DNA of 64,000 nucleotides from Catenuloplanes atrovinosus (GCF_031458235.1 NZ_JAVDYB010000001.1:4299001-4363000); one strand, 5' to 3'; numbered from the stretch's first letter, positions 1 to 8,633 are shown. The notes: a model not told the origin generated them from the letters alone. A program made the numbers and translations.

Positions 1-553
1 GCAGCCCGATCGGCGGCCAGATCGTCATCAGCGTGCCCGCGAACCCGGCGACCGCCACGGTCTGCCGCAGCACCTCCAGGCCGAACATGACGACCTCGTT
101 CGGGGTGATGTCCGCGGCCTGCGACGCCAGCCGCAGCCGGTCCTGGTGCGCCGGCTCCTCGAAGTAGCGCAGCCCGATCAGCCGGTTGACCCGCAGGCTC
201 AGCCCGGACTGCACCCGCAGCGTGACCGCGCGCTGCACCCGGGCGCCCAGGTACATGGACACCTCGCCGATGACCAGCACGGCGCCGCCGGTGAGGGCGG
301 CGCCGAGCGCGAGCAGCAGCACCGGTACGGCACCGGGCGTACCGGCGGCGAGCCGGTCGATGAGCAGCTTCATCAGCCAGGCGGCGACCGGCGCGGCGCC
401 GCCGGCCAGCAGCGCGAGCGCGGCCAGCGCCGCGTACCCGCCGGGTGCCGCGCGGAGCCCGATCAGCAGCGATTGCCGGGCGATCCGCCAGCGCTGCCGC
501 GCCGGGAGGGACGCCGAATCCCCGGTGTCACCGGCCGCGATGACGACGGTCAC
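1..553 (-). CDS. ABC exporter, membrane-domain part (cut by window edge)
   Basis: The first 184 codons of an ABC-type exporter are visible; the ATP-binding domain would lie beyond the left edge. The protein begins with a short hydrophilic stretch and goes straight into the transmembrane domain, with long Ala/Leu/Val-rich segments separated by a loop. There is no N-terminal C39 peptidase domain, so this exporter cannot itself cleave a leader. The GTG start at 553 overlaps the TGA of the thioredoxin-like gene (GTGA), so the two are translationally coupled. As last visible gene of an operon headed by a Cys-rich peptide, it is the likely exporter of that peptide (inference). Confident as an ABC exporter membrane domain; the substrate is unproven. 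Confidence 0.75.
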   Translation of the reverse strand, partial: MTVVIAAGDTGDSASLPARQRWRIARQSLLIGLRAAPGGYAALAALALLAGGAAPVAAWLMKLLIDRLAAGTPGAVPVLLLALGAALTGGAVLVIGEVSMYLGARVQRAVTLRVQSGLSLRVNRLIGLRYFEEPAHQDRLRLASQAADITPNEVVMFGLEVLRQTVAVAGFAGTLMTIWPPIGL

Positions 554-1065
554 GCGTGCGCCCCGGCGAGCTGGTCGAGCGCCAGACCGGACCGGGTGAT
601 GACCGCGTCGGCGACGGTGAACACGCGCGGGTAGCCGTCGACGCCGCCGAACGCGTCGCCGATCGGGCCGCCCAGATCGGCGCGGCTGACCAGCGCCCAC
701 GGCACCCGGGCCGCGACCTCCGCGGTCGCCCGGTCGTCCCCGGCCACGAACAGGACCAGCCGCTCGCCGGGCACGGGTGCGCCGGACGCCAGCTCGTCGA
801 TCGTCACCTCGCACGGCGGGCAGCCGGCGGAGACGAACGCCACCAGGCTGCGGCCGTCCGCGAGGTCCCGGTCGGTGAGCGGCGCGCCGGTCGTGGTGCG
901 GGCCGTGAACGCGCCGATCCGGCGGCCGGGCGGCGTCAGCGACAGCGACGGGCCCGGGGTGGCCGGCCGGTCCCGCAGGTGCCGGATCACGGCCGCGGTG
1001 AGGCTCAGGTTGAGCAGCGTCAGGGTCAGGGTGACGATCAGTCCGGCGAGCATCAACCACGTCAT
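550..1065 (-). CDS. MauD/TlpA-like thioredoxin-fold protein, membrane-anchored
   Basis: This 171-residue protein has an N-terminal membrane anchor (about residues 3-28) followed by a thioredoxin-like domain on the outer face. The redox motif is GCPPC within FVSAGCPPCEV (about residues 79-89), as in MauD/TlpA proteins that reduce or isomerise disulfides of exported proteins. The start ATG overlaps the stop of the MauE-like gene (ATGA), and its stop overlaps the ABC exporter start. MauD and MauE are together needed to build the disulfide-rich methylamine dehydrogenase light chain. Here the likely client is the ten-cysteine peptide at the head of the operon (inference). Confidence 0.8.
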   Translation of the reverse strand: MTWLMLAGLIVTLTLTLLNLSLTAAVIRHLRDRPATPGPSLSLTPPGRRIGAFTARTTTGAPLTDRDLADGRSLVAFVSAGCPPCEVTIDELASGAPVPGERLVLFVAGDDRATAEVAARVPWALVSRADLGGPIGDAFGGVDGYPRVFTVADAVITRSGLALDQLAGAHA

Positions 1066-1604
1066 GGCAGGTCCCGTCTCGGGTGGGTGAGGGCGAACCG
1101 CAGCTCGCGCGGGAAGGACAGCGCCGCGGCGGCCAGGGCGGCGCAGGAGAGCAGCAGGCCACCGGCGACCGGGCCGGGCGTGGCCGCGGCGGCGGTGGAC
1201 GCGGTGGCGCCGAGCGCGCAGATCAGCACCAGGATCGCGTTGCGGATCAGCTCGGCCCGGCCGATCGGACCTGCGTCACCGCCGAAGCAGTTGCAGCGCA
1301 CCTCGTGACCGGCCCGGCGCGCGGCCAGCACGGCCAGCGAGATCCCGGTCAGCAGCAGGCCGCCCAGGGCCAGGCCGGCGACCGCGGTGGCCGGCACCGC
1401 CACCAGGACCAGCACCGCGGCCTCGGCGGCGACGACGAGCGCGGCGACCGCGGTCCGGGCCTGATACGGCAACCAGGTGAACCCGGCCAGCGAGGCGCGG
1501 AACTCCCGCCACCGCTCGTGCCCGCTCACCTTGCCGATGATCGCCAGCGCCATCACGAAGCCGATCACGCCACGGCAGACGAGTTCTACTGAGGACATCG
1601 ACAC
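1062..1604 (-). CDS. MauE/DoxX-like redox-associated membrane protein
   Basis: A 180-residue membrane protein with about four hydrophobic helices and the CNCFGGD motif (about residues 103-109) typical of actinobacterial MauE-like proteins, whose Cys pair is thought to take part in transmembrane dithiol transfer. It lies second in the operon, about 56 bp after the Cys-rich peptide gene, and overlaps the thioredoxin-like gene by 4 bp. In methylamine-using bacteria MauE works with MauD during maturation of a six-disulfide subunit. No methylamine dehydrogenase heavy chain or tryptophylquinone maturation gene is visible in this window, so a role in peptide disulfide formation is more likely. The family call is secure and the role is inferred. 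Confidence 0.8.
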   Translation of the reverse strand: MSMSSVELVCRGVIGFVMALAIIGKVSGHERWREFRASLAGFTWLPYQARTAVAALVVAAEAAVLVLVAVPATAVAGLALGGLLLTGISLAVLAARRAGHEVRCNCFGGDAGPIGRAELIRNAILVLICALGATASTAAAATPGPVAGGLLLSCAALAAAALSFPRELRFALTHPRRDLP

Positions 1605-1660
1605 CTCCCGGGGGCCGGCCGGTGCGGGTGCACCGGCCGGCCGTCACGCACTCCGTCGGG

Positions 1661-1885
1661 TCAGCAGCTTCCGACGGCGTAGAGATAGGTGCAGGAGCTG
1701 GGGATACAGCCACAGTCACAGCTGTAGACCCGCGAGCAGTTGGCGTACCAGAGGGTGCCGCCACTGCAGATGTAGTAGTACGCATTCCCACAGGGGCCGG
1801 GGCAGATCGTGCAGGCCCCCGCCTCCTCCTGCGGGAGGAGCCGGCCGAGCAGCCGGCTACCGAGGTTGGTCAGAACTGTGGACAT
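1661..1885 (-). CDS. Cys-rich exported peptide precursor with GA-type leader (candidate RiPP/bacteriocin)
   Basis: A 74-residue peptide. Residues 1-24 form a cysteine-free, amphipathic leader ending EEAGA, which resembles the GG/GA cleavage site of double-glycine leaders. Residues 25-74 contain ten cysteines (25, 28, 32, 40, 50, 56, 58, 60, 65, 74), enough for five disulfides, plus many Tyr, Ser and Gly. The leader has no hydrophobic core, so Sec export is unlikely. The ATG at 1885 is preceded by GAAGGGAG at good spacing; an upstream in-frame extension lacks such a site. It heads an operon with MauE-like, MauD-like and ABC exporter genes. I do not recognise the peptide family; the run CSGGTL..C faintly recalls methylamine dehydrogenase light chain but cannot be relied on. 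Confidence 0.7.
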   Translation of the reverse strand: MSTVLTNLGSRLLGRLLPQEEAGACTICPGPCGNAYYYICSGGTLWYANCSRVYSCDCGCIPSSCTYLYAVGSC

Positions 1886-2174
1886 CGAGCTCCCTTCACT
1901 CACGCGCCCCGGCGTCGCGGGGCGCGGCCCAGATCGGTCTCGCATCCGGAAGCTTGGGCCGAGCGTAAGAGGCTCGTAACAATGCACAAAATCGTTAACG
2001 CCGGACAGTTGGACACCGGTCCCGCCGGGTCGCGTACGGTCTGCTACCCGGCGGCCGGCACCTCCGCCGAGCCGGCGCGGAAGGCGTCCACCCCGCCACC
2101 GGAACGGGACGTGCTCGCCGAGATGCCGCGGCCGGAGCCGGCCGAGGCCGCGGGCACCGTCGGGAGCCGTGCGG
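1886..2174. other. Intergenic region upstream of the Cys-rich peptide operon
   Basis: About 290 bp between the peptide gene and the end of the DUF1501 gene. The part near 1960-2010 is locally AT-richer than its surroundings and is the natural place for the operon promoter, but I cannot assign -35/-10 boxes with confidence. No convincing gene is seen. Confidence 0.4.
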
Positions 2175-3401
2175 TCACGTCATGACGCCGTCCAGGCGCC
2201 CGGTCCATCCGTCCAGTGCAAGGCCGGGGTCGGTGGCCAGCACGCCGGCCAGCAGTGTCGCGTACACGTCGCGGAAGTCGACGGTGTGCTTGAGGTCGCC
2301 GTCGTCGAGGTCGGTCAGGCTGGGCTGCTCGCCGTGCAGGCCGCCGCGCACGCCGTCGCCCAGCAGGAAGACATCCGACGCGGTGCCGTGATCGGTGCCG
2401 TCGGAGGCGTTGGCCCGCACCCGCCGGCCGAACTCCGAGTAGACCGCGATCACGACGCCCCGGCCGGTCATCCGTTCCGCGAACGCGGCCAGCGGCCCGT
2501 CCAGCCGGGCCAGCTGCGCCCGCTGGGTGTCCTTGCTGTCGGCGTGCAGGTCGAACCCGCCCAGCGACACGGAGTAGACGCGGGTCGCCGCGCCCGCCTC
2601 GATGCACCGGGCCACCAGCGCGAGCTGCCGGTCCAGCGGGGGCGCGTCGCCGCCGGTCGCCGTGGCGGGCGCGTCGGGCTCGGTCTCGTCGCCGGCCGGC
2701 GCCCCGTCGTCGACCTGGGCCATCAGGTCCTGGACCCGCATCAGGTCGGCGAAGCAGGCCGCCGCGCGGGCCTGCGCCGCGGACTCGCCGGCCGCCGGGG
2801 TGCCGAACGCCGTCAGCACGCCGGGGCCGGCCGCCTTCGGCAGCGTCAACGTTCCGCCGGGCACGGTGGCGCCGGCGGAGGTGGCGCCGGCCAGCAGTGG
2901 AGGCAGCACCGGCTCGAACGACACCGCCAGGCGCGGATCGCCGCTCGTGGTGTCCAGCCAGCGGCCGAGCCACCCGGTGGTGCCCGGCCGGTCCGGCTGG
3001 GCGGTCTGCCAGATGTCCATCGACTGGAAGTGGCTGCGGTTCGGCCTCGGATAGCCGACCCCGCGGACGACCGCCAGCCGGCCGCTGCCGTACAGCCGGT
3101 GCAGGCCGGGCATTCCGGGGTTGAACGCGAGGCCGTCGCCCAGGTCGAGCAGTTCCTCCGCCGGGTACGTCATGCCGGGCCGGGCGGCCGCGTAGGCCGG
3201 ATCCGCGTACGGGATGACCGTGTTCAAGCCGTCGTTGCCGCCGTACAGGGTGACCAGGACCAGAGTCTTCGCCAGCGGATCGCGCGCGGGCGCGGTGGCC
3301 AGCACGTCCCGCAGGCCGACCGCGGTGGCGCCGGCCGCCAGGGCCGCGCCGCCGGTGATCCCGCCGGCGATGAGCAGCCGGCGCCGGGTGAGGGTGTTCA
3401 T
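2175..3401 (-). CDS. DUF1501 family secreted protein (Tat substrate)
   Basis: A 408-residue protein with an N-terminal twin-arginine signal (RRRLLIAGG at residues 6-14, then an Ala/Gly-rich hydrophobic stretch). The body has DUF1501 hallmarks: VLVTLYGGNDGLNTVIPY near residue 50, an NRSHFQSMD block, a YSEFGRR block and DHGTASDVFLLG, an alkaline-phosphatase/sulfatase-like fold. The family's reaction is not established. It lies 12 bp downstream of a DUF1800 gene; the two are a very common pair and probably act together outside the membrane. The ATG sits directly before the Tat motif. Confident at family level only. Confidence 0.9.
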   Translation of the reverse strand: MNTLTRRRLLIAGGITGGAALAAGATAVGLRDVLATAPARDPLAKTLVLVTLYGGNDGLNTVIPYADPAYAAARPGMTYPAEELLDLGDGLAFNPGMPGLHRLYGSGRLAVVRGVGYPRPNRSHFQSMDIWQTAQPDRPGTTGWLGRWLDTTSGDPRLAVSFEPVLPPLLAGATSAGATVPGGTLTLPKAAGPGVLTAFGTPAAGESAAQARAAACFADLMRVQDLMAQVDDGAPAGDETEPDAPATATGGDAPPLDRQLALVARCIEAGAATRVYSVSLGGFDLHADSKDTQRAQLARLDGPLAAFAERMTGRGVVIAVYSEFGRRVRANASDGTDHGTASDVFLLGDGVRGGLHGEQPSLTDLDDGDLKHTVDFRDVYATLLAGVLATDPGLALDGWTGRLDGVMT

Positions 3402-3413
3402 GTCGGACTCCTG

Positions 3414-4661
3414 TCAGTGAACGGCGTACTCCGGGCTGGCCAGGCCGAGCGCCAGCAGCCGGCGGGGGTCGTCGACGTCGCGCAGCCCGGCGTACGTACG
3501 GTCGGTCCAGGTGTCGACGGCCAGCAGCGTGGCCAGCTGTTCGGCGCCGTCCAGACCCTCCGCCGCGGCCGGGGCGAGCGCGGCGAGCTGCTGACCGGCC
3601 CGCAGCCGGGCCACGGTGCCGGACGTGGTGAGCCAGGCGGTCCCCTCCGGCCAGCCGCCGACCGACGGCGGCGCGAACGGCACCTGACCCAGCGTCCGCA
3701 GCACCGCGGGCAGCCGCGCGCCGGTCCGCTCATCGACCGGAATCCCGAGCTGGCGGACCGCCCCGATGAGCCACTCCACCGGCTGTTTCACCAGCGTGCC
3801 CGCGGTCGCCGCGAACTCCGGCGCGCGGCACATCGCCCGGATCAGCGCGGTGGTGTCCCGGCCGGCCGCCAACACCGGCGACGGTACGGGCGACGTGGTC
3901 CCGGCGTAGCGGGCCCAGAGCCGGCCGGCCAGGAAGGGCACGTGCGCCTCGTGCCGGACGAGCAGGTCGGCGAAGGAGTCGACGTCGAAGGTGCCGGTCC
4001 GGCCGAGCAGCGTGACCGCGCCGTCGTCGTGCCGCTGCGGCACCAGGCGGGCGGTGCCGGAGCGGTGGTCCACCTGCCAGCCGGTGAGCACCCGCGCCGC
4101 CGCCTTGACGTCCGCCTCCGAGTAGGCGCCCAGCCCCAGGGTGAACAGCTCCATGACCTCGCGGGCCAGGTTCTCGTTCGGCGCCTTCCGGGTGTTCCGC
4201 TGCCCGTCCAGCCAGATGATCAGGGCGGGGTCGCGCAGCATCGCGCGGATGAGCGGGCCGGTGTCGCCGGCGCCGTACCGCCGGAAGGTCTGCTGCTGGG
4301 CCAGCATCAGGTGGGCGGAACGCACCTTGCGCGCGCTGGTCGCCCAGTGCCCGTGCCAGAAGAACGTCAGCTTCTCGGCCGATCCGCCGCCGGCCATCCG
4401 CGCCAGCCACCAGCGTGTCGCCGTCGCGACCTGCGCCCGCTGCTCCTGCCGGGCGCGCTGCCGCTGCTCCCGGGCGGCGCCGGCGTCGAGCATCGCGTAC
4501 GGGTCGACGTCCAGCTCCGGCGGGCGCACCTCGGCGGCGGGCCGCAGCAGGCCGTCGAGTGTGGCCTCGTAGCCGGCCGCCGTGGCGGCGTCGATCTCGG
4601 CGGCGGTCGGCCCGAACGTAAGACGGCGGAGCAGATGGGAGATCGCACGACGGTCGGCCAT
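3414..4661 (-). CDS. DUF1800 family protein
   Basis: A 415-residue protein opening with AISHLLRRLTFGPTAAEI, the typical DUF1800 start, and containing FFWHGHWATS (about residue 99) and NENLAREVMELFTLG (about residue 162), which are conserved family blocks. No clear signal peptide is seen, so it may be carried out by its partner or act inside. It is the upstream gene of a two-gene unit with the DUF1501 protein. The function of the pair is unknown; in other bacteria it often accompanies cell-surface or polymer-related genes. Family assignment is secure. Confidence 0.9.
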   Translation of the reverse strand: MADRRAISHLLRRLTFGPTAAEIDAATAAGYEATLDGLLRPAAEVRPPELDVDPYAMLDAGAAREQRQRARQEQRAQVATATRWWLARMAGGGSAEKLTFFWHGHWATSARKVRSAHLMLAQQQTFRRYGAGDTGPLIRAMLRDPALIIWLDGQRNTRKAPNENLAREVMELFTLGLGAYSEADVKAAARVLTGWQVDHRSGTARLVPQRHDDGAVTLLGRTGTFDVDSFADLLVRHEAHVPFLAGRLWARYAGTTSPVPSPVLAAGRDTTALIRAMCRAPEFAATAGTLVKQPVEWLIGAVRQLGIPVDERTGARLPAVLRTLGQVPFAPPSVGGWPEGTAWLTTSGTVARLRAGQQLAALAPAAAEGLDGAEQLATLLAVDTWTDRTYAGLRDVDDPRRLLALGLASPEYAVH

Positions 4662-4701
4662 GGCCGCACGCTAGGCCGCCGGTGTAAGGATCAGGTAAGC
4701 C

Positions 4702-6042
4702 TCACGTTCGGCCGGGGTACGGCAGCGTCATCGTGAACCTGGCACCGCCCTCGGGCGCATGGCCCGCCTCGATGGCGCCGTCCAGCCGGGCCACCAGGCG
4801 CGCGGCCAGGGCCAGGCCCAGCCCGCTGCCGGTCTTGCGCTCGTGCCGGTACCGCTGTTGCAGCGCACCGCGCTGGAACGCCACGGTGAGATCCTCGTCC
4901 GTGAAGCCGGGGCCGCCGTCGCGGACCTCCACCACGCCACCGGCCCCGCCGGCACGGACGGCGAGGATCAGCGGCGCACCGGCCGGCAGCACCCGCAGCG
5001 CGTTCTCGCACAGGCCGTCGATCACCTGCCGGAGCCGAGCCGGATCGGTCTCCACCGTGACCGGGCCGGCCGGTAGCTCCACGGAGAGCAGCGGGCCGTC
5101 CGGGCCGCAGCGCGGCGCCCACGCCTGCCCGGCCTGGGCGACGAGCTCGATCAGATCGACCGGCTGCGGGTGCACCGGCAGGTCCGCCGCCTCCAGCCGG
5201 GAAAGCACCAGCAGGTCCGAGATCAGCCGGTCCAGGCGGTCGGCCTCGGACCGCATGAGCGCACCGGCCGCGGGTACGCCGTCGGCCGCCAGCACACCGT
5301 CGGCCAGCGCCTCCGCGTACCCGCGGATGGTCGCCAGCGGGGTGCGCAGCTCGTGCGAGACGGACAGCAGGAACTCGCGCTCCCGGCCCTCGCTGATGTG
5401 CAGCGCGGCACCGAGCTGGTTGAGCGCCGTCGCCAGCTCCGCGGCCTCGGCCGGCGGCCGGACCGCCAGCCGCACCGAGCGATCTCCGGCCGACAGACGT
5501 GCCGCCGCCAGCGCCGCCTGCCGCAGCGGTCGGGCCACCACGTACGCCAGCAGCGCGCCCGCGCCGGCACCGCCGGCCAGACCGGCGAGCAGGGCGATCC
5601 ACACCCCGCCCAGCACCCGCGCGTCGGCTCCGCGCACGGCCGCGCGGGTCAGCACCACGCCGCTGTCGTTGCCGCTGAGCGGGCGCCCGGAGATCAGCAC
5701 CGGCTCGCCCGCGACGACGTCCCGCGTGTCCACCGCCTCGCCGGCCGCGATCCGCGCGATCACCCGCTCGGGCAGCCCCGGCCGGTCCGCGGCACCGCGC
5801 CGGACGAGGTAGACGGCGATACCCTGCTCGCGCAGCCGGGCGACGATCCGTTGCCGGGCCACCGGCCGCTCGGTGGCCAGCAACTCGACCGCCAGCGCGG
5901 ACTTCTCCGCCAGATCGACGCGGGCCGCCTCGTCGGCGGAGCGCACGGCGAGGGGCAGCGCCACCAGCGCGGTGACGAGCACGCAGACCACCGCGGTGGC
6001 CGCGGTGACCAGGATGGCGCGGCCGACGAAGGTCCTAGGCAT
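4702..6042 (-). CDS. Sensor histidine kinase (OmpR-system partner)
   Basis: A 446-residue membrane kinase. One TM helix near residues 9-32 and another near 143-168 flank an extracytoplasmic sensor of about 110 residues. A HAMP linker is followed by the dimerisation/phosphoacceptor box SVSHELRTPLATIRGYAEAL (about residues 230-250, His in SHELRTP). The HATPase domain has NALRV as a degenerate N box, DGGPGF (G1) and GSGLGLALA (G2). It overlaps the upstream response regulator by 8 bp, so the two are co-translated. The ligand is unknown. Confidence 0.92.
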   Translation of the reverse strand: MPRTFVGRAILVTAATAVVCVLVTALVALPLAVRSADEAARVDLAEKSALAVELLATERPVARQRIVARLREQGIAVYLVRRGAADRPGLPERVIARIAAGEAVDTRDVVAGEPVLISGRPLSGNDSGVVLTRAAVRGADARVLGGVWIALLAGLAGGAGAGALLAYVVARPLRQAALAAARLSAGDRSVRLAVRPPAEAAELATALNQLGAALHISEGREREFLLSVSHELRTPLATIRGYAEALADGVLAADGVPAAGALMRSEADRLDRLISDLLVLSRLEAADLPVHPQPVDLIELVAQAGQAWAPRCGPDGPLLSVELPAGPVTVETDPARLRQVIDGLCENALRVLPAGAPLILAVRAGGAGGVVEVRDGGPGFTDEDLTVAFQRGALQQRYRHERKTGSGLGLALAARLVARLDGAIEAGHAPEGGARFTMTLPYPGRT

Positions 6043-6715
6043 CGGCGGTGTAGCCGACGCCGCGGACCGTCCGGATCACGCCGGCCGCGTCGCCGAGCTT
6101 CGCGCGGACCTGGGCGACGTGCACGTCGACCGTGCGGGTGCCGTCGGGCGAGGCGTAGCCCCAGACCCCGGCCAGCAGTTCCTCGCGGGTGAACACCCGG
6201 CCGGGCCGGCGCAGCAGGTGACCGAGCAGGTCGAACTCGGTCTGCGTCAGCGACAGCGGGCGGCCGGCCACGGTCACCAGACGCCGCTGCGGGTCCAGCG
6301 CCACCGGCCCCAGCGTGCGGACCGCCGCGCCGTCGCCGGGCCCGGCCGCGCGCCGCACCAGCGCGCGCACCCGTGCGACCAGCTCGCGCGGGCTGAACGG
6401 CTTGGTCACGTAGTCGTCGCCGCCGAGTTCGAGCCCGAGGATTCGGTCGACCTCGTCGTTGCGGGCGGTCAGGAACACCACCGGCGTCCAGTCACCGTCC
6501 GCGCGCAGCCGCCGGCAGATGTCGGTGCCGTCCATCCCGGGCAGCGCGATGTCCAGCACGCAGGCCACCGGCCGCAGCCTCCGGGCGGCCGCCAGGCCGG
6601 CCGGGCCGTCCCGCTCCACGTGCACCCCGAAGCCGTCGCGGCTCAGGTAGAGCCGGACGAGGTCGGCGATCGGCCGCTCGTCCTCCACGACGAGGACCAG
6701 TCCCTTCCCGCTCAC
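6035..6715 (-). CDS. OmpR/PhoB-family response regulator
   Basis: A 226-residue regulator with an N-terminal receiver (acidic pair near residues 11-12, phospho-acceptor Asp in VACVLDIALPGMDG near residue 55, switch residues T and K in TARND and TKPFSPREL) and a C-terminal winged-helix domain (TQTEFDLLGHLLRRPGRVF..VWGY). It precedes the histidine kinase at 4702-6042 with an 8-bp overlap and is its cognate regulator. Targets are not evident; the neighbouring DUF1800/DUF1501 unit downstream is one possibility. Confidence 0.93.
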   Translation of the reverse strand: MSGKGLVLVVEDERPIADLVRLYLSRDGFGVHVERDGPAGLAAARRLRPVACVLDIALPGMDGTDICRRLRADGDWTPVVFLTARNDEVDRILGLELGGDDYVTKPFSPRELVARVRALVRRAAGPGDGAAVRTLGPVALDPQRRLVTVAGRPLSLTQTEFDLLGHLLRRPGRVFTREELLAGVWGYASPDGTRTVDVHVAQVRAKLGDAAGVIRTVRGVGYTADA

Positions 6716-6791
6716 CGCCCCATTGTGCCGTCACGGACGCCGGCCGGACAGCCGGGCAACGACGGCACCCCGGCCGAGTGGCGGGTCGCGG

Positions 6792-7034
6792 ATGGAGTGC
6801 GCCGCGCACGTGGCCGTGCACCTGCTCGCGGCCGGCCGGCGGACGCTCGCCCGGACGTTCGCCACCCGCGGCATCGACCGTTTCGCGGCGCCGGCCACCT
6901 GGCACACCGGCCCGCACGGTGTGCCACTGCTCGACCGCACGCTGGTCCGGCCGGCGTGCCGCGTCATCCGCCGCATCCCGGCCGGCGACCACGCCATCGT
7001 GCTGGCCACCCCGCTCACCGGCGCGACCCGGATC
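6792..7034 (+). pseudogene. Flavin reductase domain relic (both ends missing)
   Basis: Translating this plus-strand frame gives residues that follow the second half of the HpaC/ActVB-type flavin reductase domain: HVAVHLLAAG, LARTFATRGIDRFA, VPLLDRTLV, CRVIRRIPAGDHAIVLATPL. In intact proteins these blocks read roughly FAVNVL..LA..FA..G.DRF...PLLDGAL..CRV....AGDH.IVLG. About 80 N-terminal residues with the flavin-binding part are missing and the frame loses similarity after 7034. I therefore read it as a decayed gene. The match is from memory of the family, so moderate confidence. Confidence 0.55.
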
Positions 7035-7200
7035 GCCGGGAACCGAACGGGTTCGCGGTACGACTACCCACGCGGAGACCGGCACGTGACGCGGGTCTCC
7101 GCCGACGCCACGGTGGTCGTGGGGAATCCGGGCGGGTCGGCTGCCCCCGCCCGGAGGCCGGCGCCACCGCGCCGGCGACACCCAAGACGAGGAAACGCCG

Positions 7201-8625
7201 ATGTCCGTCACCCCCGAGGTCACCGCGCCCGCTCCGGCCTCGACCCCCGTCCCCCGCCGCGCCGGCGGCGGCTCCGCGTTCGGTGCGCTGCTGCTGCGAC
7301 TGCACTTCTACGCCGGCATCATGATCGCGCCGTTCCTGGTGGTCGCGGCCGTCACCGGCCTGCTGTTCGTCTCCACGCCCACGCTCGACCGGATCGTCTA
7401 CGCCGACGAACTGCTGGTCGACGAGGCCGGCGGTGACACCGTCCCGGTGTCGCAGCAGCTCGCCGCCGCACGGGCGGCACACCCCGAGGGCACCATCACC
7501 GGGGTACGGGTGAAGGGCGGCGAGTGGACGACCCACGTCGACTTCGCGATGCCGGAGCTGGCCGCGGCCGAGAAGGTGCACACCGTCTACGTGGACCCGT
7601 ACACCGGGGCGGTGACCGGGCAGTTGACCACCCAGTTCGGCTGGACGCCGCTGCAGGCCTGGCTGGACGTGCTGCACCGCGACCTGCACCTCGGCACGGT
7701 CGGCAACCTCTACTCGGAGCTGGCCGCGAGCTGGCTGTGGGTGATCGCGCTGGGCGGCATCGTGCTCTGGTGGCGCCGCCGCCGTACCGTGCGGAAGCTC
7801 TTCGCTCCTGAACTGTCCGCCCGGAAGGGCGTGCGCCGGACCCGGGGCTGGCACGGCGCGGTCGGCGCGTGGCTGCTCGTCGGCCTGCTCGGCCTGTCCG
7901 CCACCGGGCTGACCTGGTCGAACTACGCCGGCGCGAACTTCGGCCTGCTGATCGACCAGATCAAGGGCGGCACACCGTACGTCTCGACCGCGCTCACCGG
8001 TGCCCCGCCCGGCGAGGCCGGCGGCCACCACGGCGGCGGCGCCGCACCGGCCACCGGCGCCGACCCGGACGGCATCGACACCGCGCTCGCGGTCGCCCGG
8101 GACAACGGCCTGGACGGGCCGGTCTCGATCATCCCGCCGGCCGACGCCGCCACGGCGTGGCAGGTCACGCAGATCGACACGCAGTTCCCGGAGCGGTTGG
8201 ACAGCGTCGCGGTCGACCCCACCACGAGCACGGTCACCGACCGGGTCGACTTCGCCGACTGGCCGGTCACCGCCAAGCTCACCAACTGGGGCATCAACGC
8301 CCACATGGGACTGCTGTTCGGGTTGGCCAACCAGATCCTGCTGGCCGCGCTCGCGATCGGCCTGCTCTGCGTCATCCTCTGGGGCTACCGCATGTGGTGG
8401 CAGCGCCGGCCCACCCGCGACGGCCGTCGCGCGCTGGTCGGCACCGCCCCGGCCCGGGTGGACTGGCGAGCGGTCCCGGCCTGGGCGATCGTGGCCGGCA
8501 TCCTGGTGGTGTTCGCGATCGGCTGGGCGCTGCCGCTGTTCGGCATCCCGCTCGCCGCGTTCATCGTCGTCGACGCGATCGTGACCACGGTCCGCGAGCG
8601 TCGCGGCGGCCCGGTGGGTGGCTGA
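7201..8625 (+). CDS. PepSY-associated TM helix protein
   Basis: A 474-residue membrane protein. The first TM helix (LLRLHFYAGIMIAPFLVVAAVTG split around residues 33-58) starts with the RLHFYAG motif of PepSY_TM proteins. Further helices are at LWVIALGGIVLWWRRRR (about 179-195), GAWLLVGLLGLSATGLTWS, an ILLAALAIGLL helix and a C-terminal pair. Two PepSY-like external segments precede and follow, and a His/Gly-rich loop (GGHHGGG near residue 277) might bind metal. The conserved WLDVLHRDLHLG motif (about 158-169) is present. Members occur near iron/copper uptake and ferric-reductase genes, but the exact role is undefined. GAGGAA lies before the ATG. Confidence 0.85.
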   Translation: MSVTPEVTAPAPASTPVPRRAGGGSAFGALLLRLHFYAGIMIAPFLVVAAVTGLLFVSTPTLDRIVYADELLVDEAGGDTVPVSQQLAAARAAHPEGTITGVRVKGGEWTTHVDFAMPELAAAEKVHTVYVDPYTGAVTGQLTTQFGWTPLQAWLDVLHRDLHLGTVGNLYSELAASWLWVIALGGIVLWWRRRRTVRKLFAPELSARKGVRRTRGWHGAVGAWLLVGLLGLSATGLTWSNYAGANFGLLIDQIKGGTPYVSTALTGAPPGEAGGHHGGGAAPATGADPDGIDTALAVARDNGLDGPVSIIPPADAATAWQVTQIDTQFPERLDSVAVDPTTSTVTDRVDFADWPVTAKLTNWGINAHMGLLFGLANQILLAALAIGLLCVILWGYRMWWQRRPTRDGRRALVGTAPARVDWRAVPAWAIVAGILVVFAIGWALPLFGIPLAAFIVVDAIVTTVRERRGGPVGG

Positions 8626-8633
8626 GCCGCCTC

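Noticed and set aside
1661-1885. The Cys-rich peptide as a methylamine dehydrogenase light chain.
   Set aside because: It is far too short, lacks a Tat signal, and no heavy chain or maturation genes for tryptophylquinone are present.
2169-4736. A very long plus-strand open frame of 855 codons opposite the DUF1501/DUF1800 genes.
   Set aside because: Its composition (Arg/Gly/Gln-rich, no family blocks) is that of a high-GC shadow; the minus-strand genes have clear domains.
7110-7200. Possible cobalamin riboswitch before the PepSY gene (GGGGAATCCGG and a closing GACGAGGAAACGCC).
   Set aside because: The invariant GCCACTG B12 box is missing and the pairing does not follow the model; likely GC-rich coincidence.
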